The notes beneath the pieces were generated by a model. The model made no database searches, was not told where the DNA came from, and worked only from the letters and a program-made list of their open reading frames with translations. This document shows, in pieces, positions 37,937-47,206 of a stretch of DNA of 64,000 nucleotides. Source of the DNA: DATCMH01 sp036563505 (GTDB lineage: Bacteria; Pseudomonadota; Alphaproteobacteria; Rhizobiales; Beijerinckiaceae). A program made the translations under genes and the position numbers. The stretch covers positions 124,001 through 188,000 of the forward strand of contig DATCMH010000024.1 in NCBI GenBank assembly GCA_036563505.1, in the 5' to 3' direction. The first letter of the stretch is position 1, and the number at the start of each line of letters is the position of its first letter.

Positions 37937-40165
37937 TCAGGCCGCGGAGACCTGCGCTTCCGCGCCGCCCGGCGCGTAGCCGAGCATCCGGTCGATCTCG
38001 TGGGCCGGCACGGGCTTCGAGAACAGGAAGCCCTGGAGCTGATGGCAGCCGAGCGCCTGCAGGAAGCGGTGCTGCTCCTTGGTCTCGACGCCTTCGGCCG
38101 TGACGGTGAGCCCCAGCGCCCGGCCGAGATGCACGATCGAGTGGACGAGGATCGCCGATTCGCCCGTCGCCTCCATGCTCTCCAGGAAGGAGCGGTCGAT
38201 CTTGATCTTATCGAAGGCAAAGCGGCGCAGGTAGATCAGCGACGAGTAGCCGGTGCCGAAATCGTCGAGCGCGAGATGCACGCCCATGGCGCGCAGCTCC
38301 ATCATGGCGGCTTCCGCGGCGTCGGCATCCTCGACGACGACGCCCTCCGTGAGCTCGAGTTCGAGCCGCGAGGCCTCGAAACCGGTCTCGCGAAGCGCCC
38401 GCATGACGCTCATGACGAAGTCGCGGTGGCGGAACTGGATCGGCGACACGTTCACCGCGATGCGCAGCCCTGGCCAGCGCTTGCCGTCGCGGCAGGCCTG
38501 GCGCAGCACCCATTCGCCCAAGGGGATGACGAGGCCGCGCTCTTCGGCGAGCGCGATGAAGCGCGCCGGGCTGATGAGCCCCTGTTCCGGGTGCGGCCAG
38601 CGCACCAAGGCTTCGAGGCCGACGATATTCTGGCCGTCAGCGGAGTAGACCGGCTGATAGTGCAGGGCGAGCTCGTTGCCGGTGATCGCCAAGCGCAGGT
38701 CGTCCTCGACGACTTTGCGCATGCGGATCGTCTCGTCCATCTTGCGCTCGAAGAAGGAGTGCCGGTTCCGGCCTTCGCTCTTGGCCTGATAGAGCGCCGT
38801 ATCGGCGAGGCGCATCAGGGTCTCGCGGTCCGTGCCGTTGTCCGGCGCGAGCGAGATGCCGATGGACACGCCCACCGTCACAGGCGTGTCGCCGATCTCG
38901 AAGGGAGCGGTCAGCGCGTCGAGGATGCGCTTGGCAAGCGTCTCGGCGTTGGCGGCGCCGCGCAGGTCGGTCTGGATGATGGCGAACTCGTCGCCGCCGA
39001 AGCGGGCGAGGGTGTCGCCGCCGCGCAGGAGCGCGCCGAGGCGCTTGGCCACGAGCTTGATCAGCTCGTCGCCGACCTGGTGGCCGTAGGTGTCGTTGAC
39101 GTCCTTGAAGCGGTCGAGATCGAGGAACATCACCGCCAAGCCGCTGCCGCCGGTCCGGCCGAGCCGGTTGAGCTCCTGGTCGAGCCGCTCGCCGAACAGC
39201 ATGCGGTTCGCGAGCCCCGACAGGGGATCGTGGCCGAGGAGGTTCTGCGTGGTCTCCTGGCTTTGCGCGAGGTCCTTGGCGATCCAGCGGATGTAGATCA
39301 CGACGACGCCGAAGAGCGCCAGGGCCAGACAGGAGCCGAAAAGCGTGAGCGGGACGAGTCGCTCGCGCATCAGATCGCCGGGCCGTTCCGGGCGCCACAC
39401 GGCATAGGCCGACACGTCGCCCGCCGCGTTGGTCAAGGCGAGCGCGGCGCGCGCCCCGGCCGGGGCCTGCTCGACGATCTCGAAATCCTCGATGGCGTGC
39501 AGGGCCGCGATCTTCTGGAGGTCCGTCGGGCTGTAGCGCTTGAGCGCGACGGCGATGAGCCGCACGGGCCCGGCCTCCGCCTCGAGCGCCGGCATCTTGG
39601 CGATCGGCAAAGCGATGGCGGCGTAGACCTGGGACCCTTCGCTCATGAGGCGCGTCATGGCGCGGGGGGCGGCGCGGTCGTCTTCACCGGTGATCGCCGT
39701 GTCGGCGGCCGCGAGCTCGGCGGCCACGGTGGCGATGGTGGAGCCCCAGAGAGGCCTCAGACGGTCGAAGGCGGCCTGGTCGGCGCCGGTCCGATCCGCC
39801 ATCCCGGACAGAACCTTGCCTTCGGGCGTGATCAGGAAGGCGCCGTCGAACTCGAAATACTCCGCGGCCTTGCCGAAGCGCCACAGGATCGTGTTGGAGC
39901 TACCGGTCCGTATCACCTCAAACAGGGCAGGGGAGGCGGCAAGCTGGGTCAGGCGGTCGCGCAGATCCTCGAGCTTCTGCTCGACGGCGGCCTGGAGCTG
40001 GAAGCGCTGGCGCTGGGCCGCGACCTGGTTCGCCGAGTCGCTCGTCCACAGGATCATCGCGAAGACGACGCACAGCGTCAGCGCGAACAGAATGGTCGTC
40101 GGCCAGACCAGCCGCGAGAGCAGAACCCCGTGGGATCGTCTCGAAAAAACCACACCGCTTGCCAT
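37937..40165 (-). CDS. Membrane GGDEF-EAL protein with periplasmic CHASE4-like sensor
   Basis: This 742-aa protein probably makes and/or breaks cyclic di-GMP. Membrane segments lie near residues 18-40 and 273-292, enclosing a periplasmic domain of about 230 aa that resembles CHASE4. The GGDEF domain has an intact GGDEF (390-394) and an inhibitory RxxD (381-384). The EAL domain has EAL at 518-520, ELTE, DDFGTGYSSL and KIDRSF, so both domains look active. A PilZ receptor and LapG-like proteases occur 21-24 kb away. It is transcribed alone. Confidence 0.95.
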   Translation of the reverse strand: MASGVVFSRRSHGVLLSRLVWPTTILFALTLCVVFAMILWTSDSANQVAAQRQRFQLQAAVEQKLEDLRDRLTQLAASPALFEVIRTGSSNTILWRFGKAAEYFEFDGAFLITPEGKVLSGMADRTGADQAAFDRLRPLWGSTIATVAAELAAADTAITGEDDRAAPRAMTRLMSEGSQVYAAIALPIAKMPALEAEAGPVRLIAVALKRYSPTDLQKIAALHAIEDFEIVEQAPAGARAALALTNAAGDVSAYAVWRPERPGDLMRERLVPLTLFGSCLALALFGVVVIYIRWIAKDLAQSQETTQNLLGHDPLSGLANRMLFGERLDQELNRLGRTGGSGLAVMFLDLDRFKDVNDTYGHQVGDELIKLVAKRLGALLRGGDTLARFGGDEFAIIQTDLRGAANAETLAKRILDALTAPFEIGDTPVTVGVSIGISLAPDNGTDRETLMRLADTALYQAKSEGRNRHSFFERKMDETIRMRKVVEDDLRLAITGNELALHYQPVYSADGQNIVGLEALVRWPHPEQGLISPARFIALAEERGLVIPLGEWVLRQACRDGKRWPGLRIAVNVSPIQFRHRDFVMSVMRALRETGFEASRLELELTEGVVVEDADAAEAAMMELRAMGVHLALDDFGTGYSSLIYLRRFAFDKIKIDRSFLESMEATGESAILVHSIVHLGRALGLTVTAEGVETKEQHRFLQALGCHQLQGFLFSKPVPAHEIDRMLGYAPGGAEAQVSAA

Positions 40166-40235
40166 GCCGTCGGACCCGCCTCACGGGAGGCAAGATCAAC
40201 GGCTTTCGTTTAAATCCTGTTGCGTTGACGCAACG

Positions 40236-40979
40236 TCAGCGCGCTCCATAGGGTGGACGGGGGATCGCCATATGGGCCGCCCGCAGCGCCGCCGACCAGC
40301 GCTCCCTGAGGTCGTGGAAGTAGGGCTCGCCCGCCTCGATGCGGTGTAGCACCTCGGGCTGGAGCGCGTCGCGCCGCAGCACCGCGATGTCGATGGGCAG
40401 CCCGACGCCGAGATTCGAGCGCATGGTCGAATCCATCGAGATCAGGCCGATTTTCAGCGCGTCGTAGAGATCGGTGCGCCAGCCTACGGCGCGGTCGAGG
40501 ATCGGCTTGCCGTATTTGTGCTCGCCGATCTGCAGGAACGGCGCGTCCTGGCCGCACTCGATGAAGTTGCCGGCCGCGTAGATCATGAACAGCCGCAGTG
40601 GCCCGCCCTTGATCTGCCCGCCGAGCAGGATCGACACGTCGAAGGGGAGTTTGGCCTCCTCGAGGCCGGGCCCATCGATGCCCCGCACCCGCCGGACGGC
40701 GCGGCCGACGAGCTGGGCTGCCCGAAACAGGCTCGGCGCCTTCTCCAGGGTCTCGACCTCGCCCGAGTCCGGGTTCTCGATCCCCTCCGCCAGGAGGCTG
40801 ACCACGGATTGGGAGAGCGAGAGATTTCCCGCAGTCGCGAGCGTGATCACGCGCTCGCCCGGAACGACGTAGGTGTTGAGCTTGCGGAAGTTCGAGACGT
40901 TGTCGAGGCCGGCATTGGTGCGCGAGTCGGCGATCATCACGAGCCCTTGCTCGACCAGGATGCCCGCGCAGTAGGTCAT
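40236..40979 (-). CDS. Anbu, ancestral beta-subunit proteasome homologue
   Basis: This 247-aa protein belongs to the Anbu family of N-terminal nucleophile hydrolases related to HslV and proteasome beta subunits. I chose the ATG at 40979 because it gives Met-Thr-Tyr-Cys, so removal of Met exposes the catalytic Thr, as Anbu requires; a start 12 codons upstream would bury it. VMIADSRTNAGLDNVSNFRKL holds the conserved Asp and Lys. It ends an operon with transglutaminase, alpha-E and ATP-grasp genes, the known Anbu neighbourhood. Confidence 0.92.
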   Translation of the reverse strand: MTYCAGILVEQGLVMIADSRTNAGLDNVSNFRKLNTYVVPGERVITLATAGNLSLSQSVVSLLAEGIENPDSGEVETLEKAPSLFRAAQLVGRAVRRVRGIDGPGLEEAKLPFDVSILLGGQIKGGPLRLFMIYAAGNFIECGQDAPFLQIGEHKYGKPILDRAVGWRTDLYDALKIGLISMDSTMRSNLGVGLPIDIAVLRRDALQPEVLHRIEAGEPYFHDLRERWSAALRAAHMAIPRPPYGAR

Positions 40980-41070
40980 GTGATCCGCCCCGACTTTTGC
41001 GTCCGTCGATGGCATGCCGCGGCGACGCCCGCAACAGCGGAGCTTGAGCCTTCCAGCAGACCGGAGGCTG

Positions 41071-41910
41071 TCAGGCCTGGCTCTGACTCTGACTTTGGGG
41101 CCGTGCCTCGTCGATCGTCAGTTTGACCGCCAGGGTCTCGCTGCCGCCGCCGTAACGGCTGCCGCGGATCGGGGCAGCGCCGAGATAGTCGAGGCCGATG
41201 GCGAGCCGCACATGTGCTTCGCTGATGCTGATGCCGTTCGCCGCGTCGAACCCCACCCAGCCCAGCGACGGCACCTTGGCCTCGGCCCAGGCGTGGCCGG
41301 CCTCCTGGTCATCGACGCCATCGGAGCGGCGAAAGTAGCCGGAGACGTAGCGGGCCGGGATGCCGGCATGACGCGCCGCCGCGACGAAGACATGCGTGAG
41401 GTCCTGGCAGACACCACGGCGCAGGGCAAAGGCTTCGGCCGCCGTCGTCGTCGAGACGGTCGGCGCCACGTCGTAGGTGACCTCGCGCTTCACCCCGTCG
41501 AGAAGGCGGTGAAGCGCAGCGAGGGGGTCGGCATCAACGTCGCCCATGGTGTCTTCGGCGAAGGTTTTGATCTCTCCGTCGGGCAGCGTCAGCGGCGTCT
41601 CGCGCAGGTAGTAGACCTCCGGCACGCGCTCGATGGTGTCGCGCACGAGGCCGTGCGTCTCGTGGGTCTCCACCTCGCCGAGGACACGGATGGTGATGGC
41701 CTCGACAGGCCCCTCGGAGGAAAAGACGTGCACGATGTTGCCGAGGCCGTCCTCCTGCGGCCGCAGGCGGCCGTCGGCGGAGGGCTCGATACGCCAGCGC
41801 AGCAGGTGCTGACCGTCGTGGTCCCGCGGGGTCAGCCGGAGGAACTGGATCAGGGAGCGGACGGGCCGCTCGTACTGATAGGCCGTGTCGTGGGTGATGC
41901 GGATGCGCAT
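41071..41910 (-). CDS. Transglutaminase-like protein of the Anbu operon
   Basis: This 279-aa protein has an N-terminal beta domain (MRIRITHDTAYQYERPVRS) and a transglutaminase/protease core with the Cys in RRGVCQDLTHVF, His in AGHAWAEAKVP and Asp in WVGFDAANG. It lies 13 bp after the alpha-E gene and 91 bp before anbu. The C-terminus ends in a Gln-Ser repeat (QSQSQSQ) from a short simple-sequence run. It may form or cleave isopeptide bonds on a peptide made by the ATP-grasp partner; that link is inferred from gene conservation. Confidence 0.92.
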   Translation of the reverse strand: MRIRITHDTAYQYERPVRSLIQFLRLTPRDHDGQHLLRWRIEPSADGRLRPQEDGLGNIVHVFSSEGPVEAITIRVLGEVETHETHGLVRDTIERVPEVYYLRETPLTLPDGEIKTFAEDTMGDVDADPLAALHRLLDGVKREVTYDVAPTVSTTTAAEAFALRRGVCQDLTHVFVAAARHAGIPARYVSGYFRRSDGVDDQEAGHAWAEAKVPSLGWVGFDAANGISISEAHVRLAIGLDYLGAAPIRGSRYGGGSETLAVKLTIDEARPQSQSQSQA

Positions 41911-41923
41911 GCTCGGGCGGTGC

Positions 41924-42868
41924 TCAGACGAGGTACTGTTCGGCGATCGCCGCGCCGAGGCGGTTGTTGTCGATGACGAACTGCGTGACGAATTCGTGCA
42001 GGCCTTGCGCTAGCACGGCTTCGATGGTGAGCCCGGAGAGGCGCGCCTGCATGTTGCTCGCGAGCCTTTGCCCCGGCCCGCGCCGGCCGTAGGCGTCGGC
42101 GATGAGGTCGAGGTGGCGCACCAGGGTCTCGTAGCAGTTCGCCAGCGAGCGCGGCATCTGCCGGTTGAGGATGAGAAGGTCGGCAACGAGCCAGGGCTTC
42201 ACGCTCTCGCGGTAGACCCAGTGATAGGCCGTGAGCGCCGAGACCTCGCGCAGGATCGTCGTCCAGTGGAAGTAGTCGAGGCTGCCGCCCACTCGCTCGG
42301 TCGCGGGCAGGAGCACGTGATACTTCACGTCGAGGATGCGCGCCGTGTTGTCGGCCCGCTCGATCGCCACACCGAGGCGCGTGAACCAGAAGGCGTCGTT
42401 GCGCAGCATCGTGCGGTAGGCCGAACCGTCATAGGCCAGGGACACGCCCTTGGCCCAATCGAGGAAGCGGGCGAAGGCCTCCTGGTTCATGCGGGCGCCG
42501 TCGAATTTGCGCAGCTCGAGCCAGCCGCCGTTGATGGCCTCCCACATCTCCATGGTCAGTGCCGTGCGCACGGCCCGGGCATTGTCGCGCGCCGTCTCAA
42601 GGCACGAGCGGATCGAGGAAGGGTTGTTGGGGCTGAAGGCCAGGAAATCTCTCACCGTGTCCTCGTTGGCTCCGTCGTAGAGGCGGCGGAACTCCGTGAG
42701 GTTGCCGGCCACGGCGACGGCGCTCTCCCACTCGTTGCGCTCCTCGCCGGCGTAGGTCGCGGGAAGCGACGCGAAACGGCTCGTCGCGTCGAGGATGCGC
42801 GCCACGAAATCGGCCCGCTCGGTGTAGCGGGAGAGCCAGTAGAGGTGTTCGGCGGTGCGGGAGAGCAT
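41924..42868 (-). CDS. Alpha-E domain protein
   Basis: This 314-aa, mostly helical protein begins MLSRTAEHLYWLSRYTERADFVARIL, the alpha-E family signature, and has RNDAFWFTRLGVAIERADNTARILDVKYH. The function is unknown, but the family is nearly always encoded with a circularly permuted ATP-grasp enzyme and a transglutaminase. A REPIN-like repeat lies between it and the ATP-grasp gene upstream. Confidence 0.93.
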   Translation of the reverse strand: MLSRTAEHLYWLSRYTERADFVARILDATSRFASLPATYAGEERNEWESAVAVAGNLTEFRRLYDGANEDTVRDFLAFSPNNPSSIRSCLETARDNARAVRTALTMEMWEAINGGWLELRKFDGARMNQEAFARFLDWAKGVSLAYDGSAYRTMLRNDAFWFTRLGVAIERADNTARILDVKYHVLLPATERVGGSLDYFHWTTILREVSALTAYHWVYRESVKPWLVADLLILNRQMPRSLANCYETLVRHLDLIADAYGRRGPGQRLASNMQARLSGLTIEAVLAQGLHEFVTQFVIDNNRLGAAIAEQYLV

Positions 42869-42893
42869 GTTTGGCCGGAAGCGCCTTCCGTCT

Positions 42894-43019
42894 CCCTCCC
42901 CTCAGGGGAGGGCTGGGGTGGGGTATCGCGCGAAGCGCGATCGGTGAGTGGCATTCTGGACGTGGGTGGAGAAAGCCGCTGCGCGGCTTACCCCGCCCTA
43001 ACCCTCCCCTGAGGGGAGG
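42894..43019. repeat. REPIN-like inverted doublet inside the Anbu operon
   Basis: Two arms face each other around a 35-nt spacer. Each arm has CCTCCCCTCAGGGGAGGG, then GGGGTGGGGTA or its inverse, then a variable hairpin (ATCGCGCGAAGCGCGAT on the left, AAGCCGCTGCGCGGCTT on the right). It occupies nearly all of the 162-bp gap between the ATP-grasp and alpha-E genes. A sister copy is at 57854-57975. Confidence 0.88.
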
Positions 43020-43030
43020 CAACCGGGCAG

Positions 43031-44467
43031 TCATCCATCGAGCACCCAGGTGTCCTTCGTGCCCCCGCCCTGGCTCGAATTCACGACGAGCGAACCCTCC
43101 TTCAGCGCGACTCGGGTCAGGCCGCCCGGCACGATCCGGATCTCGTCGGAGCCCGAGAGCACGAAGGGACGGAGGTCCACGTGCCGGGGCGCGACGCCCG
43201 ACGCCACGAAGGTGGGGCAGGTCGAGAGCGCCAGGGTCGGCTGTGCGATGAAGCCATCCGGCATGTGCTTGAGCTTGCGCGCGAACTCCTCGATCTCCCG
43301 CTTCGTCGCGTGGGGGCCGACGAGCATACCGTAGCCGCCCGAGCCGTTAACCTCCTTCACGACGAGTTCGGGGAGGTTGTCGAGGACGTGGGCCAAGGCC
43401 TCCTTCTCGCGGCAACGCCAGGTGGGCACGTTGTTGAGGATCGGCTCCTCGCCGGTGAAGAAGCGGATGATATCCGGCATGTAGGTGTAGACGGCCTTGT
43501 CATCCGCGACCCCCGTACCGACGGCGTTGGCCAGCGTGACGTTTCCGGCCTTGTAGGCGTTGAACAGGCCCGGCACGCCCAGAACCGAATCTGGCCGGAA
43601 GACGAGGGGGTCGATGTAGTCGTCGTCGATGCGGCGGTAGAGCACGTCGACGCGGCGCGGCCCTTCCGTCGTGCGCATGAAGACCACGTCGTCGCGGACA
43701 AAAAGGTCGGAGGCTTCGACCAACTCGACGCCGAGCTTGTCGGCCAGGAACGAGTGTTCGTAGAAGGCCGAGTTGAAGCGTCCGGGCGTGAGGAGCGCCG
43801 CGGTGGGATCCTGGCTTGCCGAGCGGGGCGCCACCGAGCGCAGGGTGGCCAGCAGCGCGTCGGGGTAATTCTCCACCGGCGCGACCCGGTGGCCGGCGAA
43901 GAGTTCCGGGAAGAGGCGCATCATCACCTCCCGGTTCTCCAGCATGTAGGACACGCCGGACGGCGTGCGGGCATTGTCCTCGAGGACGTAGAACGTGTCC
44001 TCGTCCACGCGCACGACATCGATGCCGGCGATATGGACGTAGATGCCGTGCGGGACGGGCGTCCGCATCATCTCCAGGCAGTAATGCGGGTTCCGGTGGA
44101 TGAGGTCGCTCGGGACGACGCCGGCCCGGATGCATTCCTGCGCGCCATAGATGTCGCTCAAGAAGGCGTTGATCGCCGTCACGCGCTGCTTCAGCCCGCG
44201 CTCCAGGAGGCCCCACTCGGGCTTGGTCAGGACACGCGGGATGATGTCGAAGGGGATGAGGCGCTCGGTCGACTCGTTGTCGCCGTAGACCGCGAAGGTG
44301 ATGCCGATCCGGCGGAAGAACAGCTCGGCCTGGCTGCGGCGGGCGTCGAAGAGCTCGGCCGGGCTTTCGTCGAGCCAGCGCTTGAGCCTCTCGTAGGCCG
44401 CCCGCACCTCGGCAGGCGCCTGGCCGTTCGATCGTCCGCTCATCTCGTCGAACGTCGCAACAGCCAT
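43031..44467 (-). CDS. Circularly permuted type 2 ATP-grasp protein
   Basis: This 478-aa enzyme resembles glutathionylspermidine-synthase-like and circularly permuted ATP-grasp ligases, which join a carboxylate to an amine. Conserved blocks are RIGITFAVYGDNESTERLIPFD, DLIHRNPHYCLEMM, VLEDNARTPSGVSYMLENREVM, VVKEVNGSGGYGMLVGP and RHVDLRPFVL. I chose the ATG at 44467 (MAVATFDEM), after which homology begins. It is the first gene of the Anbu operon. Confidence 0.93.
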   Translation of the reverse strand: MAVATFDEMSGRSNGQAPAEVRAAYERLKRWLDESPAELFDARRSQAELFFRRIGITFAVYGDNESTERLIPFDIIPRVLTKPEWGLLERGLKQRVTAINAFLSDIYGAQECIRAGVVPSDLIHRNPHYCLEMMRTPVPHGIYVHIAGIDVVRVDEDTFYVLEDNARTPSGVSYMLENREVMMRLFPELFAGHRVAPVENYPDALLATLRSVAPRSASQDPTAALLTPGRFNSAFYEHSFLADKLGVELVEASDLFVRDDVVFMRTTEGPRRVDVLYRRIDDDYIDPLVFRPDSVLGVPGLFNAYKAGNVTLANAVGTGVADDKAVYTYMPDIIRFFTGEEPILNNVPTWRCREKEALAHVLDNLPELVVKEVNGSGGYGMLVGPHATKREIEEFARKLKHMPDGFIAQPTLALSTCPTFVASGVAPRHVDLRPFVLSGSDEIRIVPGGLTRVALKEGSLVVNSSQGGGTKDTWVLDG

Positions 44468-44613
44468 CGATCCCTCGCCGTTTCGTGTCGTTCCCGCCAC
44501 GGTAGACGCAACTTGCGTTCCAGGGGAAGGGCCCGGCCCGGGCCCGCATCTGCGACCAAGGGCGGAGGCGGCGACGAACCTGTTGCCCAAGGTTGAGGCA
44601 GACGGATCGCGGG

Positions 44614-45348
44614 TCAGATCAGCCGCAAGCCTTTGAGGCTCGCATGACCTTCGCGGCCGACGATGATGTGGTCGTGCACGCTGATGCCGAGAGGTTTGGC
44701 GACGTCGATGATCTCGCGGGTCATCGAGACGTCGGCGGAGGAGGGCGTCGGATCGCCGGACGGGTGATTGTGGACGAGGATGAGGGCCGAGGCCGAGAGT
44801 TCGAGGGCCCGGCGCACCACCTCGCGCGGGTAGACGGGCGTGTGGTCGACGGTGCCGGACTGCTGCACCTCGTCAGCGATGAGCGCGTTGCGCTTGTCGA
44901 GGAAGAGCAGCCGGAACTGCTCGCGCTCGGCGAAGGCCATGGCCGTGCGGCAATAGTCGAGCACGGCGGTCCAGGAGGAGAGGACCGGGCGCTTGGTCAC
45001 TGCGCCTTTGGCGATGCGCCGCGCCGCAGCCTCCAGGATCTTGAGGTCCTGGGCGACGCTCTCGCCGACGCCGTCGACCTCGACGAGGCGGTGAACGGGG
45101 GCGGCGACCACCTCGGCGAAGGTGCCGAAGGCGCGCAGCAGGTCCTTGGCGATGGGCTTCACGTCCCGGCGCGGGATGGAGCGAAAGAGCGCGAGTTCGA
45201 GGAGTTCGTAGTCGGGGAGGGCGTCGCCGCCGGATTCCGCGAAGCGGGCGCGCAGGCGGTCGCGGTGGCCGTGATAATGGGGCTCGAGCGCGGGTGCCTC
45301 GCCCTCGCTCAGCCCATTGCCGCTCGGCCGACCCTTCGCCCGCGCCAT
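44614..45348 (-). CDS. radC: RadC family JAB/MPN-domain protein
   Basis: This 244-aa protein has N-terminal helix-hairpin-helix elements (DYELLELALF; LVEVDGVGESVAQDLKIL) and a C-terminal JAMM metalloprotease-like domain with HNHPSGDPTPSSAD, plus the conserved GTVDHTPVYPREVVRRAL block. RadC was once thought to be a repair protein; its biochemical role remains unresolved. It lies 56 bp after map and is probably co-transcribed. Confidence 0.95.
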   Translation of the reverse strand: MARAKGRPSGNGLSEGEAPALEPHYHGHRDRLRARFAESGGDALPDYELLELALFRSIPRRDVKPIAKDLLRAFGTFAEVVAAPVHRLVEVDGVGESVAQDLKILEAAARRIAKGAVTKRPVLSSWTAVLDYCRTAMAFAEREQFRLLFLDKRNALIADEVQQSGTVDHTPVYPREVVRRALELSASALILVHNHPSGDPTPSSADVSMTREIIDVAKPLGISVHDHIIVGREGHASLKGLRLI

Positions 45349-45404
45349 GCCCTCATTCCTTGACCGCGGGCATTGAGAGGGCGCGGCCCGGAAACCGTCA
45401 AGCC

Positions 45405-46226
45405 TCAGGCGACGGCGTAAGGCGGCCGGTCGTAACCTTTGGGCGAGAGCGTGAAGATCTCAACGCCCGTCTCCGTCACGCCCACCGTGTGCTCGAACTG
45501 CGCCGAGAGCGACCGATCCCGCGTCACAGCGGTCCAGCCGTCGGAGAGCACCTTCACGTGCGGGCGGCCGAGATTGATCATCGGCTCGACGGTGAACAGC
45601 ATCCCGGCTTTCAGCGGCACGTCGTAGGCGGGCTCGACGTAGTGCAGGATGGTGGGCGCGTCGTGGAAGACTTGGCCCAGACCGTGGCCGCAGAAGTCGC
45701 GCACCACGGAGCAGCGCTCGGCCTCCGCGAAGCGCTGGATCGCCGCGCCGATGTCGTTCGTCGAGCCGCCCGGGCGGATCGCCTGGATGCCGAGCATCAT
45801 GGCGTCGTAGGTGATCTCACAGAGTCTCGCGGCCCGGCGCGGCACCTCGCCGACATAGTACATCCGGCTCGAATCGCCGTGCCACCCGTCGAGGATGAGG
45901 GTGTAGTCGATGTTCATGACGTCGCCGTCGCGCAGCGGCTTGTCATTCGGGATGCCGTGACAGACGACGTGGTTGATGGAGGTGCAGATCGACTTCGTGT
46001 AGCCGCGGTAGAACAAGGTCGCCGGATAGGCCCCATGGTCCATGGCGAACTCGAAGGCGAGCTTGTCGAGCGCTTCCGTCGTCACGCCCGGCTTGACGTG
46101 CTCCGCGAGCAGATCGAGGCCCTCCGCCGTGAGGCGTCCGACCCGGCGCATGGCCGCGAAGGCTTCGGGGCCGTGGATCGGCGCCTCTGGCTGGCGCTTG
46201 CGGGTGAGGGTGTCGGCTTGCGTCAT
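45405..46226 (-). CDS. map: Type I methionine aminopeptidase
   Basis: This 273-aa metalloenzyme removes the initiator Met in the cytosol. The five metal ligands are in NIDYTLILDGWHGDSSR (two Asp), GHGLGQVFHD (His), FTVEPM (Glu) and QFEHTVGVTE (Glu). I chose the ATG at 46226 (MTQADTLTRKRQ); the frame remains open for about 1 kb upstream but lies antisense to the FkbM gene and has no family sequence. Followed by radC, as often in rhizobia. Confidence 0.96.
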   Translation of the reverse strand: MTQADTLTRKRQPEAPIHGPEAFAAMRRVGRLTAEGLDLLAEHVKPGVTTEALDKLAFEFAMDHGAYPATLFYRGYTKSICTSINHVVCHGIPNDKPLRDGDVMNIDYTLILDGWHGDSSRMYYVGEVPRRAARLCEITYDAMMLGIQAIRPGGSTNDIGAAIQRFAEAERCSVVRDFCGHGLGQVFHDAPTILHYVEPAYDVPLKAGMLFTVEPMINLGRPHVKVLSDGWTAVTRDRSLSAQFEHTVGVTETGVEIFTLSPKGYDRPPYAVA

Positions 46227-46340
46227 CGAAAGGGGCTCATCGCGGAGCGCCGAATGTAGGCAGGACGGCCCGCGGCGCAAGCGCCGTGACCGCTGGTCCG
46301 GGTTGCGACGGCGGGCGAACGGTGCCAAGAGCACGCCCCC

Positions 46341-47201
46341 ATGACCCTGATCGAGACCCTGCCGGGCGAGGCGGGAGAGACCGCGCCCTTCGGCACCCAC
46401 GCGCCCCGGGGATTGGTGCGGTGGATCGTCGAGCGCACGCGCCGGCTCTCCGGCTCCTGGGCGTCCTGGCGCCTGCTCTTCGTGCTCCGCCGCGTCGCCA
46501 TCGCCGCGCTGAAAGGAGCGCCCGTGGACGTGGAGGCGCTCGGGGCCCGGCTTCGCCTCTACCCCTACAACAACATCTGCGAGAAGAAGGTGCTCTTCAC
46601 GCCCCAGTTCTTCGATCCGGAAGAGCTGGAGCTCCTGCGCGGTCGGCTTAGGCCCGGCTTCGCCTTCGTCGATGTCGGCGCGAATGTCGGCGCCTACGCG
46701 CTCTTCGCCGCGGCCCATGCCGGTCCAGGGGCCCGCATCCTCGCGGTCGAGCCGCAGCCGGATATCTTCGAGCGCCTCATCGCGAACATCCGTCTCAACC
46801 CCTTCGGCACCGTCAAGGCCGTCGCCTGCGCCGTGGCGGACAAGGCGGGCGAACTCACCATGTTCCTCGATCCGCGAAACTCGGGCGAGTCGAGCGTCAA
46901 GATCGTGGGCTCGAGCCAGGCGCGGACGGTGAAGGTGCCGGCCAAGACCCTGCTCGAGATCGTGACGGAAGAGCGCTTCGCCCATCTCGACGCGGTGAAG
47001 CTCGACGTCGAGGGGGCCGAGGACCTGATCCTGGAGCCGTTCCTGCGCGACGCGCCGAAGGCGCTCCACCCGGGACTGCTCATCATCGAGGATGGCACCA
47101 GCCAGTGGCAGGTCGACCTGCCGAAGCTCGTCGAGAGCCACGGCTACCGCTTGCTGCGCAAGACGCGGCTCAACTTCGTCTACGAGCGCGTCGACGCTTA
47201 G
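46341..47201 (+). CDS. FkbM-family methyltransferase
   Basis: This 286-aa SAM-dependent methyltransferase has motif I FVDVGANVGAYALFAA, then ILAVEPQPDIFERLIANI, the acidic motif VKLDVEGAEDLILEPF and the C-terminal LLIIEDG. FkbM proteins O-methylate sugars or polyketides. It begins with ATG 46341 in a divergent 114-bp gap from map and ends 5 bp before the convergent sfsA. No polysaccharide cluster adjoins it. Confidence 0.9.
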   Translation: MTLIETLPGEAGETAPFGTHAPRGLVRWIVERTRRLSGSWASWRLLFVLRRVAIAALKGAPVDVEALGARLRLYPYNNICEKKVLFTPQFFDPEELELLRGRLRPGFAFVDVGANVGAYALFAAAHAGPGARILAVEPQPDIFERLIANIRLNPFGTVKAVACAVADKAGELTMFLDPRNSGESSVKIVGSSQARTVKVPAKTLLEIVTEERFAHLDAVKLDVEGAEDLILEPFLRDAPKALHPGLLIIEDGTSQWQVDLPKLVESHGYRLLRKTRLNFVYERVDA

Positions 47202-47206
47202 ACCTC

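Noticed and set aside
42652..43012. Open frames reading through the REPIN-like doublet
   Set aside because: They consist of translated repeat (Pro, Ser and Arg rich) plus antisense of alpha-E; the same peptide pattern appears at every copy of the repeat.
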